The notes under the pieces were generated by a model. The model made no database searches. It saw only the letters and a list, made by a program, of their open reading frames with translations, and had not been told where the DNA came from. From positions 11,087,319 through 11,151,318 of the forward strand of contig CM067531.1 in the NCBI GenBank assembly GCA_034509925.1: a DNA stretch of 64,000 nt, given 5' to 3'. Made by a program: the position numbers and the translations under genes. The DNA comes from Hirudinaria manillensis (lineage: Eukaryota; Annelida; Clitellata; Hirudinida; Hirudinidae). Of this stretch, positions 37,501-48,584 are shown one piece after another; the first letter of the stretch is position 1; every line of letters starts with the position of its first letter.

Positions 37501-40500
37501 ATTGGCTGGGAAAAGAAATGAAAATAAAATTTTTAGGCTTTATTAGGAACTTATTCTTATTTTGACCTTTTTGTCGCAGGTTCAAATTCGTCAAATTCCA
37601 TGTTTCGGGACCATCTCTTGTATTTGTGGAGTAGTGGCCAGAGAAGGCATGGAAAATTGTTGTTTTTTTTTTATTTGAATTTAATCCATTAATCATTGCT
37701 GAATCTACAGTTAATAACATGATTGGAATAAATTCTTGCGATGATAAAAGAGAACCTCTGGCAGTGGAGCTGATGAGAGACAATGTTAATGCAAGAGCCT
37801 ACGTCGTTAAGAAAAAAACGGACTTCACTGTGAGTTACTGACTTATGTCAGTCATGCAAACATGTATGTAAAATGAAGCGCTAGTATTTAAAATAAATAG
37901 TGTGATAGTATTCCGTGGTATAATGAACGTGGTGGCAAAGTAATTTATTATTTTTTAATTGGCTTAATTAGATGAATTTTGTGGCCCAATAATCACTAGG
38001 TTAAGATTAAGGTGGGTCCTTGTGGTAAGGTGGTATTGTATGAGGTTTTTAAATCCATTTATAAATGAAAAAGTAACAATTAATTGCGTCGAGCTCCATA
38101 AAGATTCCATAATTTGCACCTAGAAATATTGACAGATATGTCGAGAAGGCATTCGTTACTTGTGATGATGTGCTAAGCTTCTAAGAATCTGAATTATAAC
38201 AAAGATTTTGTCCATTAAAACAAAAATCTAAATATCTCCAATGAATTCTCTACAGAGATGTTTAAAATTTCTACGTTATATAGATTGTTCTTCCATCTGG
38301 AATAGAAATAGATGTATTGCCATATTCGATAAACAACGTGACTTATTTGAGCGTGTTCGTGCGTGGACTGAAACACGAAATGTACGGCGGTATTTGTGCA
38401 GCAAAAGCAGCTCCAGACAGTATTGCAGTTTTCAAGTTGGTTACATTTCATTTAATTAATAAAATAATAATTATTAATTAAAATGAATCGCAACTGTCGA
38501 TGAGTCAGGATTTCAAGTCTCAAAGCCTATTTCCAAAAGACTTTGCCTCCGTGCGTGAAGGAAATATTTGGCTCCCCCTTCCGTGAATGCGATCCAAAGC
38601 AAGACCCGACTTCCAGAGAACACGAAACTATCGGAGCTTTCACAGGCTTAATCAAACTGACGAACGTTTGCGATCTGGAAAGCTTCCTCGGTCATCCGGC
38701 TGAAGGTGGCGGGCATGGTGAAGTTCCAGAGTTGAAGAGTGCCAACGATGAATCTTCTCAGGGTTTTACCATCGGATATATATTTCTATCCGTCAATAGC
38801 GGCACGGACAACGTTAAGGTTTGAATTTAGCATTAAATACTCGGCGTTTCTTAAAAGAAATTAAATTTTTTTTCTAATGTCCCATCGAAAGGTTAATCCT
38901 TCAGAACATATGGATCAACAAAAAGCATCGGATCTATGTAACGAGGCTATAAAGAAATCAAGTTCTTTTATCGATTGTCAAAGCAATAGCGAAGCAATAA
39001 TCAAAAAATGCGCAGATGGCTTAAAGGTATGGGAAGCCTCCTACTCGAAGTTGATTTGTTACTTGAACGAATAATCTTATAAAATAATTTCATAAATTGT
39101 CAACTGGAGTTTTCATCGATGAAATCAAATTATAAACGATATAACGTAAAATAAAACGTAGTGAATTGCACAGAACAAAATCAGTGCATTCATTTTAGTT
39201 CAATCCCCTATAAAAGCATGTTTTTTTCTTCTATTATTATAACATTTTTTATTTTCAGCATTCCGGAAGCGTTGACGTTGTTGAGAGTTACGTGCGCACG
39301 TTTGAACACGCTTGTGTGATTAATTTAAAAAGTTCAATAGAAATCGTCAACGGTAAGTCCACTCCTAGCTCCGAAAATAGCGTGAACGCCGTCAAAAAAA
39401 TAGAAAATGGATTCTGCCCATTGTGCAAAAATAATGGAACTTGTAGCAAAGGGGCTTGTTCGTGTCTAGAAGGTTGGCAGAAAATCTGTTACTCACGAGA
39501 GTTACTAATACTTTATCTTTCCATGAACAATGTGTTGTTGTTTTTGTTTTCATGTTTCATACAGGATTTGCAGGACTTTACTGTTCGATCGATGTGGGGA
39601 AAAATCCATCAATAAATCTTGCCCACGAAAGTAACTTCTGTGATCCTTCCATGAGACCGTGTTACATGATTAATGTCGAAACGACAATCAGCGACCCGCA
39701 AGATGTCTCGACTGTCAAATGCATAGTCGCCGTTTATGGGAAGGTTAGCATTAAAGATGTACCAGCATATGAAGCAGTGGTTCTTTTTGTGTCGCACCGT
39801 ACCGGAACTGCAAATGTAGAACTTTTGAGTGCTTTTTTGAGAACGATTGATGTGTGGACGAGTAATGGTAATGCTGAAAGATTTTATTTAGCCTCGAAAC
39901 GATCTTAAAATCCATTCGTTCAAACTCTCGTCTAATATTTAAGGTCCCCAAAAGAGTCCCGGGGGTCACCATGGGACCATAACACGAATATCGGCCGAAA
40001 TTTTAAGTCAAAAAAGTCATCAAATTACATTACATAACAACATCAATACGAAGTTTTAAAAATGATTGTTTCTCCGGTTTTCCCGTCTTTTACGTCTTTA
40101 CGCTATCTTCTATGCTTTTACCCCGATGACTAAGCTTTTGAAGGACTTGCATATTTTGTAAGAATCCACCAATGTCTTAACCATTACCCACACGAGGAGT
40201 ATCCTCCGACACATCGTAAAGTTTCGTAATTCTCCATGACTCCGACGTGGCGGCACTTATCCAGTTGACTAATAACCATCCCATTATGGTTTCCTGCACT
40301 ATCAAACGGGTCGTTCTGTTACATCCACTTTGTGAATGCCAGGCTTGTCGCACTTCTTCATCTTGACATACAATACAGTCCTTTCCTAGGGTGTCTGATA
40401 TCAGCGCAAACAATGTATTCCGACTTGCTCCATGCTTTCAGGTCAGGATATACCTGGTTATATCTTCGTTTGTGTGATTAGATTTGTTCACCGCATCATT

Positions 40501-41682
40501 CAACCCTTCTCCAAGTATAAAGAAAGGTTAAACAAAAAAAGAAGAATTCTTTTGTAATCCTCCTGCCTTCCGTTGCATTTTACATTCTCCAAAGTTCGAT
40601 GATGAAATTTTTTATGTGTTTCCATGTTAATGTTTCTAGAATCGTTATTAATCAACTCTAGTTCTATTTCTTTCCTAGATCTATACTGTACTACAAGTGC
40701 AGGCTGGGCTTAGTTCATTGTAACATATTAGATGAATTTTTGCTATTAAAGTTATTAGAATTAGATAAAATATCTTACACTATTTCACACGGTATTGCTA
40801 AAAACGGTACTTTAAATGGGAATGCTTTAGAAAGTCATCTGAAAAAGCTATTTTAAAAAAAAATATTCCTGCTCTGCATCTAGTTATGAAATTTTAAGTT
40901 ATGTTTCTGGTGAACTCGATTTTTTACATATAGTCAGGTGAACTGGAAGAACTCGAGGTCATTACAAAGGAGGTCCAACCAGGATATTTGCAATGCGTTC
41001 TCGATAAGAATTTCTATGAAAAGGGCGCTGCCTCGGATAAGAAAGAATATGCTATTTACAATACTTTTTATAACGGCCAATCGACGGTGAAATCTAACGT
41101 TTTAAAGATTGTCGTGTACAATGGTACATGCCTTGATTGCCATGAAACAGCTTGTAAACCGAAAGTTAGACTTAAAACCATTTCATTCGTTCGTCATTAA
41201 AAAACTCTAAATATTTGTTATGCGCTACAGTAATAGAAAATAAATTTATAAATTATAATCCGTATTAAGCTTCAAAATGGTTTCCTGAATTGAGAATTTT
41301 TATATATATATATATACGTTTATATTTACAAAATCGTTTCGTTTGACTGGTTTTTTAGAAAAACACATGCTTCATTGAAGAGATTTGCTACGAAGCAAAT
41401 CAAGCCAAAAATGATGAGCTCTACTGTAATCCTAATCTTTCCCAAGTTCAATGGTCGAACAAAAATGGAGCTCTGACCACGGCTAAGAAACCCAATGAAA
41501 ATGAAAATAATAAAGGAAATAAGGGAGATAATAAAGGAAATAATAAAGGAAATAATAAAGGAAATAAAGCAACAATGGCACCATCGACAGTACAAGTCGG
41601 AGTGAGCAGAGCCGAAAAAGAGCAGCATTCGGTTGTCACGTCGGTCGGAATAGCCGTTGGAATGATTGGTTGGTTCATTTGA
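31553..41682 (+). CDS. VWDE-like secreted protein B: D8C + vWD + EGF, probable GPI anchor (18 exons, 1022 aa)
   Basis: Exons: 31553-31610, 31848-31955, 32653-32754, 33031-33240, 33731-33996, 34082-34186, 34799-35146, 35239-35309, 35810-35879, 37580-37646, 37711-37829, 38284-38435, 38509-38818, 38892-39026, 39259-39472, 39565-39743, 40934-41164, 41359-41682. The signal peptide is MCLFGIFLSLIFLHLSSC. Exons 2-4 encode a D8C module (CNNVEYIGNP, KCSTISGIWYEG, CCAWKASIQIKKCSIGYIY, DCPRAYC). Then come the VWDE core, a vWD domain whose GDPH is replaced (SIGAHYF), ISCICGVVAREG, an EGF-like repeat (CPLCKNNGTCSKGACSCLEG), a stalk of GNNK repeats and a hydrophobic end (VGIAVGMIGWFI). The exon-10 donor is GC rather than GT. 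Many exons equal those of gene A in length and phase, so the two are tandem duplicates. Introns hold an ATATT array and a LINE. Confidence 0.88.
32586..32604. repeat. Short telomere-like CCCTAA run
   Basis: CCTAACCCTAACCCTAACC in an intron of VWDE-like gene B, three tandem telomere-type units. Confidence 0.85.
35371..35786. repeat. ATATT pentanucleotide array, about 415 bp
   Basis: Roughly 83 copies of a 5-bp ATATT unit with one irregular patch near 35490-35515. It fills most of the 500-bp intron (35310-35809) that splits the start of the vWD domain in gene B. The corresponding intron in gene A lacks it. Its long open frame of Ile, Leu and Tyr is an artefact of the repeat. Confidence 0.97.
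36390..37520 (+). pseudogene. Decayed non-LTR retrotransposon (Jockey/CR1-like reverse transcriptase)
   Basis: Several frames, broken by shifts and stops, spell reverse-transcriptase blocks in the right order: HDWTNVLQEKKLADIIYFDF followed by KQAVDSVSHPKL; SGVSHGGVLFLLFINDI; RPASDKC; AYVRAILEYCPQVWSLYHKY and NNIDAVQRRFAKAI; LMGLPIFEHRRF; and finally LWKTLPEEV followed by FSRFK. The FADD-type catalytic block is not recognisable between the blocks. It lies in the host's orientation in the intron of gene B between 35879 and 37580. The 3' end resembles the antisense element at 28825-29190. Confidence 0.88.
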
Positions 41683-42510
41683 AAAAGTTCATGATGAACT
41701 GATGATACTGATGCTTAGAAAAACAAAGATTTGATATTTTTATTTATTTTTTGCAATTTAATTTTCGTTTGGTTTAGATTTTTCCGAATTTTTAGAAAGT
41801 TTCAGAGCAATAAATTCAATCAATTCAATTGCTCATCTTAGAGTGAAATTAGTAAAAAATTTCAAGTTTTTCAGTCTGCAAGATGACAAAGCGACTGGGG
41901 GCCTGTTAAATAGAAGTTGAGAGTACAGTATTCAAAAACTTAAGCTGAAGAGTTTATAGGTGTCTCAGTAGGCAAACTGCTTGTGGTTAAACACTTGTTC
42001 TTTAACTGGAGATTGTTAGTTGGGTGGATGGGAGGATGAATGGATCGATGGATCGATGGATGGAGTGATTGATAAAAGTGAGATGTGACCTGCAGTTTAA
42101 AGCAGATGAACGATTCTTGAGTTTTTATGCAATTAACTTAAATTATTTCAAAAACTTAAGGCTGAAGCGTGTGTAAGTGTTTCAGGCGTTTATTGAGGCC
42201 TGAACCAAATTTTCCCAAGTTTTCCAATGTTGAAAATTTTTGATTTCAAAGAAATTAAAGGAAAGTAGTGGGGAAATATCTAGAATACTTTGACCTTTGT
42301 AACAGATTGTAACGTTTGCTCGCGTTTCTGAGTAGAATATTTTTTTGGCGAAGTTCATAAGGAAAATGTCTTTTATGTCGGTAATAATGAATAACATTTT
42401 TAATAAACCAAATCCATCAGTAAATTAAACGAGATCACTCAACTTTATCATCTTTTTCTGCTAACAAAGAAGATTTATTTATTTTTGAAAAACAAAAAAA
42501 AAAGAAATTA
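41683..42510. other. Convergent gap between VWDE-like gene B and the bHLH gene
   Basis: About 830 bp with 3' ends of both genes, a short GGATCGATGGAT repeat near 42040-42062, and nothing else recognised. Confidence 0.6.
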
Positions 42511-42891
42511 TTATTTTGACAAAATGCAGCGAATGCAAAAACAATTTGAGTGATTTGTGTTCGAATGGATCTTAGAAGTTGAAACACCGGGAAGCACGTT
42601 GTTCGGAATACGTTTTTTCATTTCATTGACGACATGTTGAAGCTCTACGATGTGTCTCCTTGCCAATTTCAAAGTGGCCACCTTCGACAATTTCGGGTTT
42701 TGTTCTTTGGAAATAGGAAGTACTTCTCGCAGTGAATCCATGGCGGAGTTCAACTCGTGCATCCTTCTTCTTTCTCTGTCGTTTAAGATGCATCTGTTGG
42801 CAGTCGAAGGACGTTTGGTGCGCTCAGTTGATTCGTCAACTCGTGGAAGTTCCTTTGATGAGCTGTCGATGCGTCTGTCCTGATCGCACAT
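42511..42891 (-). CDS. Small intronless bHLH transcription factor, Olig/Beta3-like
   Basis: A single open frame of 126 codons plus stop, starting at the only in-frame ATG (MCDQDRRIDSSSK). The frame stays open upstream without another ATG. The bHLH domain covers about residues 35-85. It has the basic region NDRERRRMHELNSAMDSLRE, with the Glu and Arg residues that contact E-boxes, then a loop and helix 2 (KLSKVATLKLARRHIVELQ) and an extension NEMKKRI. ERRRMHELN-AMD-LREV, followed by KLSK-ATL-LAR, is most like the Olig and BHLHE22/23 group of class A factors, which act in neural and sensory fate. It is very short compared with vertebrate Olig proteins, and ends in a Cys-rich tail (NCFCIRCILSK). 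Subfamily assignment is tentative. Confidence 0.85.
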   Translation of the reverse strand: MCDQDRRIDSSSKELPRVDESTERTKRPSTANRCILNDRERRRMHELNSAMDSLREVLPISKEQNPKLSKVATLKLARRHIVELQHVVNEMKKRIPNNVLPGVSTSKIHSNTNHSNCFCIRCILSK

Positions 42892-44797
42892 CGTCGAGAA
42901 ACAATCTTGGCCGAGTTTAAAGCTGATTCCATATGGATAGAATATTTTGAATAGTTTCAAATAAACAACATTTAAAAAGTCGAATGTACCTTAGGGATTT
43001 ATAAAAAATATCTGTTCATTTTCAGAGCTATTACCGAACAGAATAGTTTTGGACGATTTGTAATTCGTATTTTGATACCTAAATAACTCCATAAACCGTG
43101 TTAGGAAAAAAACCAAAGCTTTTATTATGTACTGAACGGATTATGAAAACGCCATATTTACATTAAACAAAACTTTAGGATGTGCTGGAAAATTATAAAT
43201 GGATTATAATAGTAAATAAAGATTATTACTAAAATATTCCTCGCATGCATTTTCTTTTAGTTAGTGATTTGATTGAACGACTTTAAAAAAATCAAAAGAT
43301 TATTCGTCACTAACTTGTTCCGAAGTAATAGGAAGATAAGGAAATCCTACTCATCGACGAGGTCGAGCCTTTTCCACTGAAAAACTATCGACATTTCAAT
43401 GTGAAACACGACCAGAACATTTCTAGAAATGCCAAAGACTTACGGAGTTTCACGTTCGTATCTAGGTTGTTCTAAAAATGCCGCACTTGTAATTGATTCT
43501 TGGAGCATTTAAGCAATGTCATGGTCATAAAGGGGCTTGAAAAGAAATTGTCAGCTCTTTGTGGTTTCCGGACACGAGGGGTGCAAAGGAAGTAGATTTG
43601 GTAGGGGGTGTTGTGCCATAAAACTTTCAACTACTCGAACGCCAGCAGTTTTACAAGCACATTGAAATGTTTTTCAATGGCACTAAATCTTCTAAAAACA
43701 AATTGATGATTGATTTGTGTTCGAATGTGTACCCCATGTATTGGGAATCTCTCGTTTTTCTGAAAAATTGGATGCAATGGTGACCAAAGTCTAGTTTTTC
43801 TTTACAATTCAAGGCGTTTTCATGTCTTATGATTGCCAAAAGAAAAGATGATTACAGATTATTTCAGAGAAAATACGTTGAAATCTTTGATGATGCATCT
43901 AGGATTTTATTAATGTCGTCTGTATAGTTGGATGTGTCGGACTTCCAAAGTCAAGTTGCTTTAAATATCTGGTAGCGGATGTTCCGAAGACATTACGTGA
44001 TGTAACATGTTGCATCATTTCACTGGTTGTAATGATAAACGAATTGCGTAATCACTTGGAGCTTATCTAATAATCATATGTGATAATAAAGGTCAGAGAA
44101 TAACAAGTCCTCTGACGGCAATTTCAATAAAGTTGAATTTTTCTTTCTTTACAAATTCTTACTTCCTCTGTTTTGAACTTAACGACATTTCTAATTGGTT
44201 GAGCCCTTCATGTGCATTGGATGTCGTTTGCATATTTGATTTTGAAGGGATTTATGGAAGGCTTTTGGATCGCAAGTTGCATAAAGTCATTTAAAGTATT
44301 ACTTTGAATTTGCAGTACTTATTTATCGCATAAATAAATCCAAACTATTGCTTTGTCAAGGTTATATTCTTGTCGTCTAATCAGTCATTTCACTCATCAA
44401 AGCTAAGCACACATACATGCATGCATGTAGAATCTATACATTGTAGATTTATAAGATTTCATCACCTTTATCTGAATTCGCCTCCAATTCGCCAAATTCG
44501 TGAAAATTGATTTTAAAATGCCGAAAATCTAAAGGTGCTTTGCAAATCGTGGAACTACTAAACCGTCAACAAAAGCTTTCAATCCTCTCATCGGATGTCA
44601 GACATTATTCCAATAGTTACTTGAGAAATTGTTGGCATAGAGAGAAAACCGGACCATTGATTGGTGATGTCGTGAATATAAATTAATACTTAATTTAAAA
44701 ATTACTCCTGACTAAGGTCTTGACCAGGTTGAAATAACACTTCAATCTTGCATGATTCTCAACATGAACTTATGAAATAACAAAGAAATCGACATTC
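42892..44797. other. Non-coding region upstream of the bHLH gene
   Basis: About 1.9 kb with no supported gene, RNA or repeat family. It is likely to hold the regulatory DNA of the bHLH gene and the 3' end of the EF-hand gene. Confidence 0.5.
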
Positions 44798-45911
44798 TCA
44801 GGGATCTTCCTTTGCTATGATTTGTGCAAAATCTGCAAAAAAAAAAAAACAAAACAAACAAACAGAATGTTACAAGACAGGAAAAGTGTACTTCACACAA
44901 AGGTCACAATAGTACTAGCAGCAGTACAAATGAAGTACTGCTCACTGATGTACTTGATTTTCCCTCTTCTGTCAACTTCTGCTCTCTTCAGCATCTGACT
45001 TGCTTCCTCCTCAGATAATGGTTCGCCATGATTCACCAGCAACTCTTTAAGTTCGGTGGCCGATAAATAACCTGCCAATTCATTCAAACTTCAAACTCAA
45101 ACCTTTTGCAAGCCTTATACCTATTGAGGTAATAATTAATGTTAATTATAGTTTTATTTTTACTTGTTTAGGTTTTCTCTTTCATTTAAGTATGCCCAAT
45201 GAAATTAATCGTATTCTTTATTAAGGATTTCATGATTTAACGAATCTTGAAAATGATTATTATTATAAAATAGGCTGTTGACTTAAATCTGGCGTGTTTA
45301 ATTATAATAAATCTGGTTTAATTATAATTAGGGAAATCTCAATAGCACTGGTTTTTTAAGTATTTGTCGGACGTACGCCATTTTAATAACTTTCTTATCA
45401 TTTTTCTTCTCCTCATTATAATTATTGTAAACAACAAAAGTTAGGAAGGAATATGAAATTATTTTTCAATTACAATTTTTACGTGTATTATATTATATTA
45501 TATCATTATCACCTGTTTCGTTTGGGTCGAGAATTTTGAAAGCTTCGAGAAGGTCTTGGTAAGAGTCTAGACGTTTGTCGAAATTTTTGACAACTTCGAG
45601 TAATTCCTTGAATTCAATTTCGTCGTTATTTGCTGTCAATAAAAATAAATTAATGAATAAAATATAATAAAAAATAAATGAAATGCTATTTAAGCATCGA
45701 TTGGTGCGTAACTCTTATCTTTGAGACTTTCCTGGACTTGATTGATTTCTTCTTCTGTTGGATTGAATCCAATCGACCTCATGACTGCTCCAATGTCTTC
45801 GATGAATATGCGACCGCTTTCAGAAACATCGAAGAAGGCAAAGACTTTTAAAGCTTCTACAATTTTGTGTTTAAGTAACTATTAACAATTAACCAAAGGA
45901 CTGGATGGCAT
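44798..45911 (-). CDS. EF-hand protein resembling EFCAB2/DRC8 (start uncertain)
   Basis: Exons 45713-45856, 45513-45632, 44946-45071 and 44798-44832 join in frame and end KYINFAQIIAKEDP, stop. The product has calmodulin-like EF hands: EF1 FFDVSESGRIFIEDIGAVMR, EF2 TNNDEIEFKELLEVV, EF3 ILDPNETGYLSATELKELL, then GEPLSEEEASQML and EF4 EVDRRGKIKYINF. The SIGFNPTEEEI block and the GEPLSEEE block are closest to EFCAB2, a subunit (DRC8) of the nexin-dynein regulatory complex of motile cilia. Several loops lack the full set of acidic ligands (EF4 has DRRGK), so calcium binding may be weak. The first exon is unclear: an ATG at 45909-45911 would join only through a weak donor (TCCA, then GTCCTT). A calmodulin or centrin relative is the alternative. 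Confidence 0.8.
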
Positions 45912-47750
45912 CGATTAACTTTTAAATTGAAAATGTAAAAGTAAACATTATTAAAACAAATTATTAAGAAGATAAAAATATCATCAAATATACCGACATC
46001 TTAGTAGAAATTATTATGAAACATTTCGTAGAAAATTAAAACATTTTTGTTCAATCATTAAATTATTATTTTTTTAGTATTTTAATTTATTAGTTTTATT
46101 TTTAATTTCAAACTCTCGAATAATAACTCTTTCATTGTAAAAATCTAAATTTATCCTTTAAAAATAAATGAAATCGCTTGTCGAGAAAGCTTGCCAAAGA
46201 AGAGTTACTCTCACTTGACGTTAAGCTTTTGTTGTCAGACCCTTGTTTTGAAGAAAACATGTTTAATTTTTGTTTAATGAAATAAATTTGTAATATTGTG
46301 TCAATCCAATTCAGACAATTATTGAGTTTATTTGCTTCACGTAATAAGTTTGAAACTTTGACTTGTGCAAGTAATTATTTTGAGATTATTTGCCTTAATA
46401 TCCAATTTCATCGAGTACTTTCCTATTGCAACAATGGCGAATTGGAACGCCATAAATTGTTAATAACTTTGTATTGTGTTGCCATAACAACGACAACATC
46501 AATTGCTGGTTTGCTTCACAAGCTTACGAGGCAATAATGATCAAATCTTTCTGATTGTATATTATGTTTATAAACACATGTGTATGACATGCTAAGAGGT
46601 TATTACTCAGAATGGTTTCATCTGATCCTTATTCAATTTATCCAAGCAAATTTGTCATTAAAAGTGTAAAGCAGACAAACGAGAACATAAGCACCAAGAT
46701 GAAAGGTCAGTAGCCTGTCAAAGGGAGCGACATTTTGGAGGGTAAAAGTAAAGAAAAATCTGAAATTTTTACTAAAATGAGTTTTTAAAGTTGAAATATG
46801 GTACCGCTTTTTTTGCGTAGTTCATACACGCTTTAAGACATTGTTTAAGTATTGTAATAAGGAGACAGTCTTCGACTGACAGCCACAATTTAAAGTTGAA
46901 GTCCCACAAAAATAAATATTTTTATGAATTTCTAAGGTCATATTATCATCATATCATCGGGAAATCGTCGGGAAGGAGCAGCAAATCGAACATGGAGAGG
47001 CGGCAAATCGAGCGAACGCCGGGGGCAAAAACAATTGGTACGCCATTGTGAACAATAGTTGTAAATACTTGAAATATTTTGGCTCCAAATTATCGTTTAC
47101 ATGCATAATCCGGGTTATGATGATTTCTTTAAAAAAAAACAAATAAGCTTAGGCAGCAGCTTAAACGATTGTCGTCGTTACATCATTTGATCAACAACAG
47201 TCGTTTCGTTTTTAGGACATCTTTGGTGTAACATATCTAAGATGCAAAGCGTGCTGGTCGACCAATTAGCGGGATATAAATGCATTGTGGACAACCATTG
47301 GAGATTGATGTTACAAAATTTGCCTATTTTGTTTCAGTTTTTTTCTGTTAGATAAAAGGAAAATAAATATATATATATCCATCTCTTTAGGAACCAGGTT
47401 AATTTCATGCAAATGTGCGTTTTGAATAAGAAATTGATGTAAAAAGTCACATGAGTTGACCGTAAATTTTGTAAACAAATTTTATCTTAGCCAATAATCG
47501 ATACAATCGATGAAGATATGTTTTGCTGCAGTATAAAAATTGTGCAATGTTAATGATACCCGATTAAAGAAATCGTTAAACATGGCTTTATCCAAGATTA
47601 ACAACAAGCTGTTTGATTGACTGATTGATTAATTACTCACAGATCATGAAGAGTTATAAATAAACGCTCAAATGTGACTATTATAGATTAGTTAATATTA
47701 GATACAAATATAAACAACGACATTTTCCTTTGCTGAAGCATCTGACAGAG
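45912..47750. other. Intergenic region without recognised genes
   Basis: AT-rich, about 1.8 kb, between two divergently oriented genes (EF-hand on minus, orphan gene on plus). Short open frames have no splice or homology support. Confidence 0.5.
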
Positions 47751-48438
47751 ATGGGTGAGTTGCTTCAATTCAATTTTTGTTTGTATTCGTTATAAATTGC
47801 TCCTCTAAACTCTCAGCAGCCGAAAAAGAAAAGAAATTGAGTTTGAAGAGAATTATTTCCAGATTTCGGTCCTCCATCAAAAATAAATTTTGTTTGGAAG
47901 GAAAGGAAGACAAAAGCAGTCTGAGAAGAGAAAGTTATTTGACCGCCATTTCTAAGCGTCAAATTACTTTGGTGAATTTATTATCGTTTGACTTTGAACA
48001 AGATTTTATCTGGATTTAATTAATTTTTTATCATATATGCAGCACCTGAAAGGAGAAGAGACTGGCGAAGAAAAGGGTGAATGTTCCGATATGATAAACG
48101 ACTCCATTTGTTTTTGTAAAGCTAGTACCTTGCCAGAAGAAGGTCCAATTACATACTCCCAAAGCCTTGACGATTTGTCTGTGAACGTCAATGAAGAAAA
48201 TATGCAACTAAATCTAAACAACTGGTGCCAGATTTCTCCACACGCTCCATATTTCTTGACGTGCCAATGCCCTTGTGCTTTTCCTAGCTTCACAACAAAC
48301 GTTGTCTGTCCCTGTTTATTTATCCCTGGTTATCCGCCCAAGGAAAGTATTGGACATATTTGTTGTTCGGGAGGGAACGGAGCATTTCCTACATATTTTT
48401 CTTACTGTTCTCATGATAGAATTTTAGCTTATTTATAA
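47751..48438 (+). CDS. Unrecognised 184-aa protein with basic N-terminus and Cys-rich C-terminus
   Basis: Three exons keep frame: 47751-47754 (ATG plus G, donor GTGAGT), 47817-47971 and 48043-48438 ending in TAA. The acceptor of exon 2 is a NAGNAG site (TCTCAGCAG), so forms with or without one alanine are expected. The N-terminus is strongly basic (KEKKLSLKRIISRFRSSIKN). The middle is acidic and Ser/Asn-rich. The C-terminal half is rich in Cys, Pro, Phe and Tyr (CQCPCAFPSF, VVCPCLFIPGYPP, HICCSGGNGAFPTYFSYC). No signal peptide or membrane helix is evident. I do not recognise the family. The splice fit and low repeat content support a real gene; a lineage-specific one is likely. Confidence 0.6.
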
Positions 48439-48584
48439 AAGATATTAGACCTCTAATGCAACTAACTGTTTTAGAGTTAATATCATTGCAGTTATTTTGA
48501 GTTTAAATTTGACCCCACAAAAATGCTAGTCCGTTGATATATTTAAATTAAGTTACCAAATTTTCATTCATGCATGCTCGATTA

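Noticed and set aside
40177-40413. Minus-strand open frame of 78 codons inside an intron of gene B
   Set aside because: No recognised domain, no splice context; gene B exon structure explains the flanks.
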